Origin: Azospirillum brasilense
GTDB taxonomy: Bacteria > Pseudomonadota > Alphaproteobacteria > Azospirillales > Azospirillaceae
Assembly (NCBI RefSeq): GCF_003349955.1
Contig: NZ_QLKQ01000061.1
Coordinates: 1-45,561, forward strand
Reading direction: 5' to 3'
DNA length: 45,561 nt
The stretch's first letter is position 1. The number at the start of each line of letters is the position of its first letter. A program made the translations under genes and the position numbers. This document shows positions 32,845 to 42,081 of this stretch, in pieces. The notes under the pieces are model-generated. The model had not been told where the DNA came from. It did not search any database and saw only the letters and a list, made by a program, of their open reading frames with translations.

Positions 32845-33532
32845 ACTGTCTTGTCCTTTCATCGTTCAACCAGAGTGCGCGGGCCATCGCCGGGAATGCG
32901 CCGTCGGGGAAAAGAAACGGCGCACGCCGCGCAAGGCTTTGCGCGGCGATGGAACCCGCAACCGGCCCTCGTCAATTGAGGTCCGGCGGGGGGGCAATTA
33001 CGCCCCTGATCGGTTTGTGGTGAGCATGGAACACAAGTGGCGGCAACGAGGTCCCAAGTCAATGGCTTATTCTGCACTGCAACGCAGCTTCCCCACCGTC
33101 GGGCATGGCAACCGGAGCGGCGATTTCGCGGTCGCGCTCAAGACTTAATCACGATTTCCCGATTGTGGCGGTCGGGATGGCGCAGGTCAGCCATGCCGTC
33201 ACGGCGCGGCTGTGACAACGAATGGTCGCGAGGAAAGCGGGCGGACGCAAAAAGAAGCGGCCGGGGGCGGACCCCCGGCCGTTTGAAGTCGATAGCGTCA
33301 GCCGTTCGAAGAGATCCGGCTCGCACACCGGATCGGGAACCACCGGTCACCGGGGCGGCGGGCCGAAGCCAACCGTCCAAGGGATCGGCGCAAACCGGTC
33401 ATACGGCCCGAGCCGGGAAGGCTGCCGCGATGGGCGGCCGTATGACCCTTTCACACTTTGCGGGGGCAAAGTGCTGTCTCGTTCGAGGCGGGCGCGTCCG
33501 GCGAATGGAACCGGGCGCGCCCTGCGGTTGGA
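32845..33532. other. 688-bp region without a supported gene
   Basis: This gap lies upstream of the DJ-1-like gene and downstream of aceA. It holds a hairpin GCCGCGCAA/TTGCGCGGC (32926-32947), the terminator at 33249-33281, and the hairpin CACTTTGC-GGGG-GCAAAGTG (33454-33473). Open frames exist but have no ribosome sites and look like random GC-rich sequence. A small RNA gene cannot be excluded. Confidence 0.5.
33249..33281 (-). terminator. Strong rho-independent terminator on the minus strand
   Basis: CGGCCGGGGG (33258-33267) pairs perfectly with CCCCCGGCCG (33272-33281) around a 4-base loop. On the minus strand the stem is followed by CTTCTTTTTG. It would end transcripts from aceA, about 250 bp beyond its stop codon, implying a long 3' untranslated region or a second transcript in between. 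Confidence 0.75.
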
Positions 33533-34810
<1,278 letters not shown>

Positions 34811-34993
34811 GGTCGTTTTCCTTCTTTTCATCACCGTTGCGCTGCTTTTGAGCGCTTGCCCTGACAAAACAACTAAAACGGCCTTCGCTGCCTTGCAACA
34901 TGCCCTTGTTTGTAAAAGGGTCTGTTTGTAAACTACCGTCAGAAAAGTTCTGTAAATCAGTAAATATTGTAAATCAGCCAAGCTGGAGTTCGG
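34811..34993. promoter_or_regulatory. aceA/regulator divergent control region with TGTAAA repeat array
   Basis: Four TGTAAA words lie on the same strand at about 34911, 34927, 34951 and 34968. The first two are in TTTGTAAA (34909-34916 and 34925-34932). The last two are in identical TGTAAATCAG decamers (34951-34960 and 34968-34977). The spacing is 16, 24 and 17 bp. The region is AT-rich, unlike its surroundings. TTTGTAAA differs by one base from the TTTGCAAA core I recall for RamB sites. These are likely operators for the adjacent regulator. Confidence 0.6.
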
Positions 34994-36442
34994 GTGGCCA
35001 TGGACAAGAAGGCGATGCTGGGTCCGAAGGTGCGTCGGCTGCGCCGCGACCATGGGCTGACCCAGGCCCAGATGGCCGAGCAGTTGGGCATCTCCCCCAG
35101 CTACCTGAACCTGATCGAGCACAACCAGCGCCCGGTCACCGTGCCGCTGCTGCTGAAGCTGGGCCAGCAGTTCGGGGTGGACCTGCAGAGTTTCGCGGAG
35201 GACGAGGAGAGCCGCCTCGTCGCCGGCCTGCGCGAGGTCTTCGCCGACCCGCTGTTCGACGGTTCCGACATCAAGAACCAGGACTTCCGCGAACTGGCGG
35301 CGGTCGCCCCGACGCTGGGGCAGGCGGTGGTGGCGCTCTACCGCGCCTTCCGCACCAGCCGCGACGATCTGCAGACCCTGTCGGAGCGGGTGGCCGACCG
35401 CGAGAAGCTGCATCTGGTCCAGACCTCCTCCTTCCCGCAGGACGAGGTGCGCGACCTGTTCCAGGCCCATTCCAACCACTTCGCCGAACTTGAGGCGGCG
35501 GCGGAGGAGCTGTGGCAGGAGGGCCGGCTGGAGAAGGGCGACCTCTACCGGGGCCTGACCGACTATCTGCTGAACAACCACAGCGTCCGCGTCCGGCTGC
35601 TGCCGTCCGACATCATGGGCTACGCGGTGCGGCGGTTCGACCGGCACGGGCGGCGCATCCTGTTGTCGGAGATGCTGGCGCCGTCCGGCCGCAACTTCCA
35701 ACTCGCCTGCCAGATCGCCCTGCTGCGCCACCGCGACCTGCTGAACCAGATCGTCGAGTCGTCGGGCCTGACGGGCGACGAGGCGCGGCGCTTGGCCCGC
35801 ATCGGCCTCGCCAACTATTTCGCGGCGGCGGTGCTGATGCCCTACGCCCGCTTCTGGGAGGCGGCCAATCAGGTCCGTTACGACATCGAAATATTACGGC
35901 GCCGGTTCGATGCCTCGTTCGAGCAGGTCTGCCAGCGGCTGACCACGCTGCAGCGGCCGGGGGCGAAGGGCGTTCCTTTCTTCCTGATGCGGGTGGACAG
36001 CGCCGGCAACGTGTCCAAGCGCTTTTCCGGCGCCGGTTTCCATCTGGCGCGCTTCGGCGGCGGCTGCGCCCGCTGGATCGTCTACGACGCCTTCCGCACG
36101 CCGGGAAAAATCCACAGCCAGCTGGCCCAGATGCCCGACGGCACCACTTATTTCTCCATCGCCCGCACGGTGGTGAAGGCCGGCGGCGGCTTCCGCAGCC
36201 CGCCGCAGCAATTCGCCATCGCGCTGGGCTGCGATCTCCAGCACGCCGCGCAGATCACCTATGCGGACGGTGTGGATCTCGAAAACACCGAGGCGGCGAC
36301 GCCCATCGGTGTGAATTGCCGGCTCTGTCCACGATTGGATTGCTCGCAGCGCGCCTTCCCGCCGCTGAACCATCGCCTGATTGTCGATGAGAATCTGCGC
36401 GGTCTGTCGCCCTACCTCTTCGCCCCGCCGGCGGGAGAGTAA
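34994..36442 (+). CDS. XRE-family regulator with short-chain fatty-acyl domain (RamB/ScfR/MlrS type)
   Basis: The product is 482 aa. The N-terminal helix-turn-helix (about residues 10-65) reads VRRLRRDHGLTQAQMAEQLGISPSYLNLIEHNQRP. A middle IrrE-like region (about 150-290) and the C-terminal DUF2083 domain with a Cys cluster (CRLCPRLDCSQRAFPP) follow. Relatives bind short-chain acyl-CoAs and control glyoxylate or methylcitrate genes. Divergence from aceA makes it aceA's probable regulator. The GTG at 34994 and the ATG at 35000 (MDKKAML) are both possible starts; GGAG lies 5 and 11 bp upstream respectively. Confidence 0.9.
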   Translation: MAMDKKAMLGPKVRRLRRDHGLTQAQMAEQLGISPSYLNLIEHNQRPVTVPLLLKLGQQFGVDLQSFAEDEESRLVAGLREVFADPLFDGSDIKNQDFRELAAVAPTLGQAVVALYRAFRTSRDDLQTLSERVADREKLHLVQTSSFPQDEVRDLFQAHSNHFAELEAAAEELWQEGRLEKGDLYRGLTDYLLNNHSVRVRLLPSDIMGYAVRRFDRHGRRILLSEMLAPSGRNFQLACQIALLRHRDLLNQIVESSGLTGDEARRLARIGLANYFAAAVLMPYARFWEAANQVRYDIEILRRRFDASFEQVCQRLTTLQRPGAKGVPFFLMRVDSAGNVSKRFSGAGFHLARFGGGCARWIVYDAFRTPGKIHSQLAQMPDGTTYFSIARTVVKAGGGFRSPPQQFAIALGCDLQHAAQITYADGVDLENTEAATPIGVNCRLCPRLDCSQRAFPPLNHRLIVDENLRGLSPYLFAPPAGE

Positions 36443-36624
36443 CGCCGTTTATTGTGCGATATCGTCTTGTGGTAACCGAAAAGCCACAACAAAATTGTTG
36501 GTATAAATTAGTGGTCTGTTGACGAATTTGTTGTTAAAGAAGTGTGCTGCAATGCGGCACGGCTTGGCTTCTGAAACGACACCGGCCACGGCATGCCGGT
36601 CACCGAAACGGACCTGCGGATTCC
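36443..36624. promoter_or_regulatory. AT-rich upstream region of fpr
   Basis: This 182-bp region is unusually AT-rich. It holds the inverted repeat CAACAA-AA-TTGTTG (36486-36499), followed at once by GTATAAATTAG, a good -10-like sequence. A regulator binding at the inverted repeat would overlap the promoter. No specific regulator can be named. Confidence 0.4.
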
Positions 36625-37398
36625 ATGAGCAATCTGATTCATGAGCGCGTCCTGCGCGTTCACCACTGGACGGACACGCTGTTCAGCTTCACCACCACGC
36701 GCGATCCCTCGTTCCGTTTCGATCCCGGACAGTTCACCATGATCGGCCTGGAGGTGAACGGCCGGCCGCTGCTGCGCGCGTACAGCCTGGTCAGCGCCAG
36801 CTACGAGGAGACGCTGGAGTTCTTCTCGATCAAGGTGCAGGAGGGCCCACTGACCTCGCGCCTCCAGCATCTGAAGGAAGGCGACACGCTGCTGGTCAAC
36901 CGCAAGGCGACGGGCACGCTGGTCACCGACAACCTGCTGCCGGGCCGCAACCTGTACCTGCTCAGCACCGGCACGGGCCTCGCCCCGTTCCTCAGCATCA
37001 TCAAGGACCCGGAGATGTACGCCCGGTTCGACAAGGTGATACTGACCCACACGACGCGTACGGTGGGCGAGCTGGCGTACGGCGACATCATCAACAGCGT
37101 CCTGCCGGAGAACGAGTTCTTCGGGGAGGATGTGAAGCAGAAGCTGATCTATTACCCGACCGTGACGCGCGAGCCGTTCCGCAACCAGGGCCGCATCACC
37201 GACCTGATCCGCAACGGCAAGCTGTTCGCGGACGTCGGGCTGGCCCCGTTCGACCGCGAGGTCGACCGCGTGATGATCTGCGGCAGCCCGGCCATGCTGG
37301 ACGAGACCAGCGGCATCATGGACGAGCTGGGCTTCTCCATGGGCCACAACGGCGAACCCGGTCATTACGTGATCGAAAAGGCTTTTGTGGAACGCTGA
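36625..37398 (+). CDS. fpr: Ferredoxin/flavodoxin-NADP+ reductase
   Basis: The product is 257 aa, the size of the bacterial subclass I FNR. The FAD site is RAYSLVSA (residues 51-58). The NADP site begins at STGTGLAPFLSII (114-126) and MICGSPAML. The C-terminus ends EKAFVER, as in Azotobacter and Rhodobacter FNR. It exchanges electrons between NADPH and ferredoxin or flavodoxin, for biosynthesis, oxidative-stress defence and perhaps nitrogen fixation. It is not in the kor operon but could use the same ferredoxin pool. A strong terminator follows. Confidence 0.93.
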   Translation: MSNLIHERVLRVHHWTDTLFSFTTTRDPSFRFDPGQFTMIGLEVNGRPLLRAYSLVSASYEETLEFFSIKVQEGPLTSRLQHLKEGDTLLVNRKATGTLVTDNLLPGRNLYLLSTGTGLAPFLSIIKDPEMYARFDKVILTHTTRTVGELAYGDIINSVLPENEFFGEDVKQKLIYYPTVTREPFRNQGRITDLIRNGKLFADVGLAPFDREVDRVMICGSPAMLDETSGIMDELGFSMGHNGEPGHYVIEKAFVER

Positions 37399-37498
37399 AC
37401 GGATTTGCCGGAATAAAGCGGGCCGCGGTTCGTTGATGGGACGTGACGATGGCACGTCATCAACTCCAGCCGGCCCGGTTGGGCCGGGTTGGTCCTTG

Positions 37499-37534
37499 AC
37501 GGGCGCGCCTCCCTCCCGGGGGCGCGCCCGTTTT
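37499..37534 (+). terminator. Rho-independent terminator after fpr
   Basis: ACGGGCGCGCC at 37499-37509 pairs with GGCGCGCCCGT at 37521-37531 and is followed by TTTCC. A second hairpin, CCGGCCC/GGGCCGG, lies just upstream (about 37470-37487). Confidence 0.8.
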
Positions 37535-37602
37535 CCTTACTGGAGTTGCCCGGTTCGCCAGACCGTTTTGCCGATCCCGCATTTGGTGTAGACATCCCCT
37601 CC

Positions 37603-39411
37603 ATGCGCCTCATCACGATCCTCGCCGTGCTGCTCGTGGCCGGCCTCGCGAATTTTGCCGTCTGGTCGCTGCCGAACCAGCCGGTGCCGCTCGACCCGCC
37701 GCCCGGCGGCAAGCTGAAAAGCGTGTCCTTCGCGCCCTTCCGCGACGGCCAGAGCCCGCTGACCCAGACATTCCCCAGCACCGAGCAGATCGACGAGGAT
37801 CTGGCGGCCCTCGCCCCGCAGGTCGCGGGGGTGCGCACCTACACCTCGCTGGAGGGGCTGGAGGTGGTGCCGGAACTGGCGCGCCGCCACGGCATGCAGG
37901 TCACCATGGGGGCGTGGCTGTCGTCCCGGCTGGACAAGAACGAGAAGGAGGTCGCCTCCCTCATCGACCTCGCCAACCGCTACCCGGACGTCATCACCCG
38001 CGTGATCGTCGGCAACGAGGTGCTGCTGCGCCGCGAGCTGACGCCGGAGCAGGTGGCCGGCTACATCGACCGCGTGAAGGCGGCGGTGAAGCAGCCGGTG
38101 TCCTACGCCGACGTCTGGGAATGGTGGCTGAAATACCCGCAGATCGCGGATCACGTCGATTACCTGACCATCCATCTGCTGCCCTATTGGGAGGACGTGC
38201 CGACCGATGTGGCCGGCGCCATGGAGCGCATCCGCGGCAGCTACCGCACCATCGCCCAGCGCTTCCCCGGCAAGCCGATCCTGGTCGGCGAGACCGGCTG
38301 GCCGACGGAGGGCCGGTCGCGCGGCGCCGCGGTCACCGGGCTGGTCAACAAGGCCAAGTTCGTCAACGGCTTCGTCCGCCTCGCCGAGCAGGAGGGTTTC
38401 GACTACAACGTGATCGAGGCCTTCGACCAGGGTTGGAAGGCCAAGCTGGAGGGCACGGTGGGCGGACACTGGGGCCTCTACACCGCCGACCGTCAGGCGA
38501 AGTTCGCCCTGGCCGGGCCGGTGGTGGAGAACCGCCAATGGCCGATGCTGTTCGGCGTCTCCTCCGGCCTCGCGCTGCTTCTGGTCGTTGGGCTGACCCT
38601 GCGCGGCCGTCCGCTGACCGCCGGGGCCTTCGCCGCCCTGGCCGTCCTGGCGCAGGCGCTGTCCACCCTCTATGTCCATGCCGTCTGGGGGGCGTTGCAC
38701 GGCAAGCATTACCCGCAGGACGTGGCGCTGTCGGTCGTCATGCTGGCGGCGACGGGTGTGCTGTCGGTGGCCGTCCTGCTGGCCGCCCGGCGGGCGCTGG
38801 GCAGCGGCGGGCTGGCGCTGGAGCCGCTGGCCCCGCTGCGCGGCCGTCCGGCGCTGTCGCGGCTGGAGACGGTGGGCAAGGCCGCCGCCGTGGTTCTCGT
38901 CCTGCTGGGGATCGTCTGGAGCGTCCTGATCGTCTTCGACGGGCGCTACCGCGACTTCCCCAACTGGTACTTCGCCCTGCCGGCGCTCGGCCTGCCGGCG
39001 CTCGGCGCCATGCGCGCCACGCGGCGTCCGGAGGGCACGGGGGCGCTGGCCGCCTGGGGCATCGGCGGGCTGTTCCGCCCCGCCGTGCCGGTGGCCGAAC
39101 TGTCGGCGGGTCTGTGCGGCGCCGTCCGCCGCCTGCCGCTGGAGTCGGCGCTGGCCGTCCTGCTGCTGCTCGGCGCGCTGCTGACCGTGCTGGCGGAGGG
39201 CGTGGTGCCGATGGAGTCGCTGATCTACGGGCAGCTTCCCTTCCTGGAAGCGCTGCATGAGGTGGTGTGGACCAGCCCGAACTGGGAAGCGCTGGCCTGG
39301 GCCGGGCTTCAGCTCCTGCTGGCGGTGCCCTACGCCGCCGCCGTCCTGGCCGCGCGCCGCGGCGAAACCGCCCGCGCCGGCCACCAGTGGGTCCGCGTCG
39401 CCGGACCGTGA
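37603..39411 (+). CDS. GH17 membrane-bound beta-glucanase / transglycosylase
   Basis: The product is 602 aa. An N-terminal hydrophobic segment is followed by a GH17 catalytic domain (about residues 35-330). Its acid/base is Glu139 (RVIVGNEV) and its nucleophile Glu230 (ILVGETGWPTEG). The C-terminal half has about seven membrane helices. Related domains occur in NdvC-type beta-glucan enzymes of rhizobia, but no GT2 synthase domain is present here. It probably trims or re-links periplasmic or extracellular beta-1,3 glucan. No clear ribosome site precedes the ATG at 37603. Confidence 0.83.
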   Translation: MRLITILAVLLVAGLANFAVWSLPNQPVPLDPPPGGKLKSVSFAPFRDGQSPLTQTFPSTEQIDEDLAALAPQVAGVRTYTSLEGLEVVPELARRHGMQVTMGAWLSSRLDKNEKEVASLIDLANRYPDVITRVIVGNEVLLRRELTPEQVAGYIDRVKAAVKQPVSYADVWEWWLKYPQIADHVDYLTIHLLPYWEDVPTDVAGAMERIRGSYRTIAQRFPGKPILVGETGWPTEGRSRGAAVTGLVNKAKFVNGFVRLAEQEGFDYNVIEAFDQGWKAKLEGTVGGHWGLYTADRQAKFALAGPVVENRQWPMLFGVSSGLALLLVVGLTLRGRPLTAGAFAALAVLAQALSTLYVHAVWGALHGKHYPQDVALSVVMLAATGVLSVAVLLAARRALGSGGLALEPLAPLRGRPALSRLETVGKAAAVVLVLLGIVWSVLIVFDGRYRDFPNWYFALPALGLPALGAMRATRRPEGTGALAAWGIGGLFRPAVPVAELSAGLCGAVRRLPLESALAVLLLLGALLTVLAEGVVPMESLIYGQLPFLEALHEVVWTSPNWEALAWAGLQLLLAVPYAAAVLAARRGETARAGHQWVRVAGP

Positions 39412-39417
39412 CCGGTT

Positions 39418-39448
39418 CCCCCTCTCCCGCTTGGCGTGGGAGAGGGGG
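39418..39448. terminator. Perfect 11-bp stem hairpin between convergent genes
   Basis: CCCCCTCTCCC at 39418-39428 pairs with GGGAGAGGGGG at 39438-39448 around a 9-base loop. It is a short member of the GC-rich palindrome family and sits between the GH17 stop and the OPRT-like stop, so it can serve both strands. Confidence 0.65.
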
Positions 39449-39459
39449 CCTGCCCCGCC

Positions 39460-40170
39460 TCAGGCCGCCTTTTCGCTTTTCCGGCCTTTCTGATGCTCCG
39501 CGGTCCAGCGCTTGGGATCGTGCAGGAAGGCGTGGATTTCGCCCTGGGCCTGGGCGTCCAGGTAATGGCCGCGGTTCGCCACCTCCAGCACGTCCCACCA
39601 GGTCGCCAGCGCGTGCATGGTGATGCCCAGCGGGGCCAGATGCTCCTGGATCTCGTCGAAGATCCCGTACTGGAACAGCACGAACAGGTCGCGCACGTCG
39701 CAGCCCGCCTCCTTCAGCGGCTGGGCGAAGCGGGCCTTGCGGTGGCCGTCGGCGGCGATCTGCTCGACCAGCAGCACGCGCCAGCCCGGCTCGACCCGCC
39801 CTTCGATCCGGTGCTTGTACTCCTGCTGGCCCTCCGGCGCCTCCTTGCGCACGAAGACGAGGGGAAGCTCCATCCGGTCGGCGATCAGCGCGGCCCAGGG
39901 CACGCCCGCCCCCTCCGCGGCGGCGATGGCGTCCAGTTCGCCGTCGCCGATCTCCTGCCCGATCATCCGCAGCGCGAAATCGAGCACCTCATCGCGCACC
40001 GCGGGGTAGGAGAGCAGCCGCCGTCCCTCCAGGTGGACCGGGCTGACCAGCCCGGAGCCGTGGCGGCACAGATGGTCCGGGTCGTACCGGACGCAGCCGG
40101 TCTCGATCAGATGGCGGGCCACGCCGATGGCCCCTTCGCGCAATTCGATGTCCCAAGCGTCCGGAATCAT
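39460..40170 (-). CDS. Orotate-phosphoribosyltransferase-like protein with degenerate PRPP loop
   Basis: The product is 236 aa and aligns by eye along its length with the alphaproteobacterial long form of OPRT: GSGLVSPVHLEGRRLLSYP, then AEGAGVPWAALIADRMELPLVFVRK, and the late ITMHALATWWDVL. The PRPP-binding loop, normally V-[IV]-E-D-x-x-T-T-x-G, reads VLLVEQIAADG (132-142). The second acidic residue and both threonines are missing. The mobile catalytic loop (RKEAPEGQQEYKHRIEG) also lacks the usual Lys/His pattern. It may be non-catalytic or use another substrate. Confidence 0.75.
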   Translation of the reverse strand: MIPDAWDIELREGAIGVARHLIETGCVRYDPDHLCRHGSGLVSPVHLEGRRLLSYPAVRDEVLDFALRMIGQEIGDGELDAIAAAEGAGVPWAALIADRMELPLVFVRKEAPEGQQEYKHRIEGRVEPGWRVLLVEQIAADGHRKARFAQPLKEAGCDVRDLFVLFQYGIFDEIQEHLAPLGITMHALATWWDVLEVANRGHYLDAQAQGEIHAFLHDPKRWTAEHQKGRKSEKAA

Positions 40171-40437
40171 GGCCTGCCCCCGTTGTTTTCGTCGTTGTCG
40201 GCCTCGCGCCGTCCCCGATGATCCCCCGTGCGGGGCGGGCCGCAACCCCTCCACACGCGCCGGGGTGGACGCTTTGGCGGTAGCCGGAACGGGGAAGGAC
40301 AAGGCGCCGCAGCCTCCCTTCGACTGCGGTCGTGTGCGCCGGCGCACCAGACCGGTTGACACGAACCGCGACAAACGTTGAAAAAGAGAATCGAATTGTA
40401 GCCATGCAGCTTTGGCAGAGCGGGGCGGGGAGCGGCG

Positions 40438-42057
40438 ATGTCGGACATCCAGGGCTGGGGCCAGGACGATGACGACGAGCTGTTGTTCGCCGACGAGGAC
40501 GCTCCGGACCCGTCGTCCGCGACGTCCGGCCCCGCCGCCGCCCCCTGGAAGCTGCTGATCGTCGACGACGATCCGGAGGTGCACGCGATCACCCGCGTGG
40601 TGCTGAACGACGTGACCTTCGACGGGCGCCGTCTGCAGTTCCTGTCCGCCCATTCGGGGGTCGAGGCGCGGGCGATCCTGAGCGGGCATCCCGACATCGC
40701 CGCGGTCCTGCTGGACGTGGTGATGGAAACCGAGGACGCCGGCCTGCGGCTGGTCCATCACATCCGCGAGGTGCTGGGCAACCGGCGGGTCCGCATCATC
40801 CTGCGCACCGGCCAGCCCGGCCAGGCGCCGGAGCGGCAGGTGATCGTCAGCTACGACATCAACGACTACAAGGCCAAGAGCGAGCTGACCGCCCAGAAGC
40901 TGTTCACCACCACGGTGGCCGCCCTGCGCTCCTACCAGCACATCGACGCCATCGAGCGCAACCGGCAGGGGCTGGAGACGATCGTCGACGCCGCCGGCAC
41001 CCTGTTCGAGCAGCGCTCGATGGACCGCTTTGCCCTCGGCGTGGTGGAGCGCGCCGCCGCCCTGCTGCCGCGGGCGGCGGGCGCCTTTCTCTGCGCGGTG
41101 CCGCCCGACCTAAATCCGCAAGGCCTGAATCCGGAAGGCCGGACCGGGGAGGCGGAGGTGCTGTGCGGGACCGGCGTTTTCGCCGGGGCGGCGGGCCGGC
41201 CGGTCAGCGCTGTGCTGCCCGAGGCGGCCTGCGCCGACATCGCCGCCGCGCTGGCCCGAGGACGCAGCCTGCACCGCGACGACCACAGCGTCGCGCTGTT
41301 CCAGACCCAGAGCCCCGGCCCCGGCGCGCTGTTCATCGGCGGGCACGGCGGCCTGCCGGAGGTGGAACGGCGGCTGGTGGAGATCTTCTGCTCCCGGATG
41401 TCGGTCGGGTTCGACAACGTGTCCCTCTACGAACAGCTCCGCCTCGCCCAGATCGCCACGGTGCACGCCCTGGGCAAGCTGGCCGAATACAAGGACGAGG
41501 TCACCGGGGAGCATGTCCGGCGCATCGGCCGCTGGGCCACCGCCATCGCGCGGGAACTCCAGGCGCGGGGCGCCTGCGGGGGCGAGGCCGACGACCTCTT
41601 CTGCGAGCTGATCGGGCTGGCCAGCATGCTGCATGACGTCGGCAAGGTCGCCATCCCCGACCAGATCCTGCGTAAGCCCGGCAAGCTGGACCCCGGGGAG
41701 ATGGCCCAGATGCGCGAGCACGCCGCCATCGGCGGGCGCATCCTGCGCGACGCCTCCGGCCCGGTCGGCGGGCGCAGCTACCTGTCGATGGGGGCGGAGA
41801 TCGCCGAGAGCCACCACGAGAAGTTCGACGGCACCGGCTATCCCCGTGGGCTGGCCGGCGACGCCATCCCGCTGTCGGGTCGCATCGTGGCGGTCGCCGA
41901 CGTCTACGACGCCCTGCTGCACCGCCGCCCCTACAAGGAGGCGTGGCAGCCGGCGGCGGTGGTCGATCTGATCCGTGCCGAGTCGGGTCGGCATTTCGAC
42001 CCGCGCGTCGTCGACGCCTTCGTCGCGGTCCTGGAGCGCGGCGGGCCGGAGGCGTAG
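40438..42057 (+). CDS. Response regulator with DUF3369 and HD-GYP c-di-GMP phosphodiesterase domain
   Basis: The product is 539 aa. An acidic N-terminus precedes the receiver domain (about 37-165, phosphorylated Asp93 in LLDVVMET, acidic pair DDD at 43-45). DUF3369 spans about 180-335. The HD-GYP domain (about 340-530) has the metal-binding HD at 399-400, HH at 459-460 and an intact GYP at 467-469, so it should hydrolyse c-di-GMP. Phosphorylation would link an unknown kinase to biofilm or motility. No kinase gene is adjacent; the nearest in this window is 8 kb away. Confidence 0.93.
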   Translation: MSDIQGWGQDDDDELLFADEDAPDPSSATSGPAAAPWKLLIVDDDPEVHAITRVVLNDVTFDGRRLQFLSAHSGVEARAILSGHPDIAAVLLDVVMETEDAGLRLVHHIREVLGNRRVRIILRTGQPGQAPERQVIVSYDINDYKAKSELTAQKLFTTTVAALRSYQHIDAIERNRQGLETIVDAAGTLFEQRSMDRFALGVVERAAALLPRAAGAFLCAVPPDLNPQGLNPEGRTGEAEVLCGTGVFAGAAGRPVSAVLPEAACADIAAALARGRSLHRDDHSVALFQTQSPGPGALFIGGHGGLPEVERRLVEIFCSRMSVGFDNVSLYEQLRLAQIATVHALGKLAEYKDEVTGEHVRRIGRWATAIARELQARGACGGEADDLFCELIGLASMLHDVGKVAIPDQILRKPGKLDPGEMAQMREHAAIGGRILRDASGPVGGRSYLSMGAEIAESHHEKFDGTGYPRGLAGDAIPLSGRIVAVADVYDALLHRRPYKEAWQPAAVVDLIRAESGRHFDPRVVDAFVAVLERGGPEA

Positions 42058-42081
42058 GGCCCCCGGCCACACGGCTCCCGA

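Noticed and set aside
32939..33148. Small plus-strand open frame upstream of the DJ-1-like gene
   Set aside because: No ribosome site, composition like random sequence, and no recognisable motif.
40356..40400. TTGACA as a -35 box for the HD-GYP gene
   Set aside because: The hexamer at 40356-40361 is perfect, but I see no convincing -10 at 17 bp (TGAAAA at best), so the promoter is not supported.
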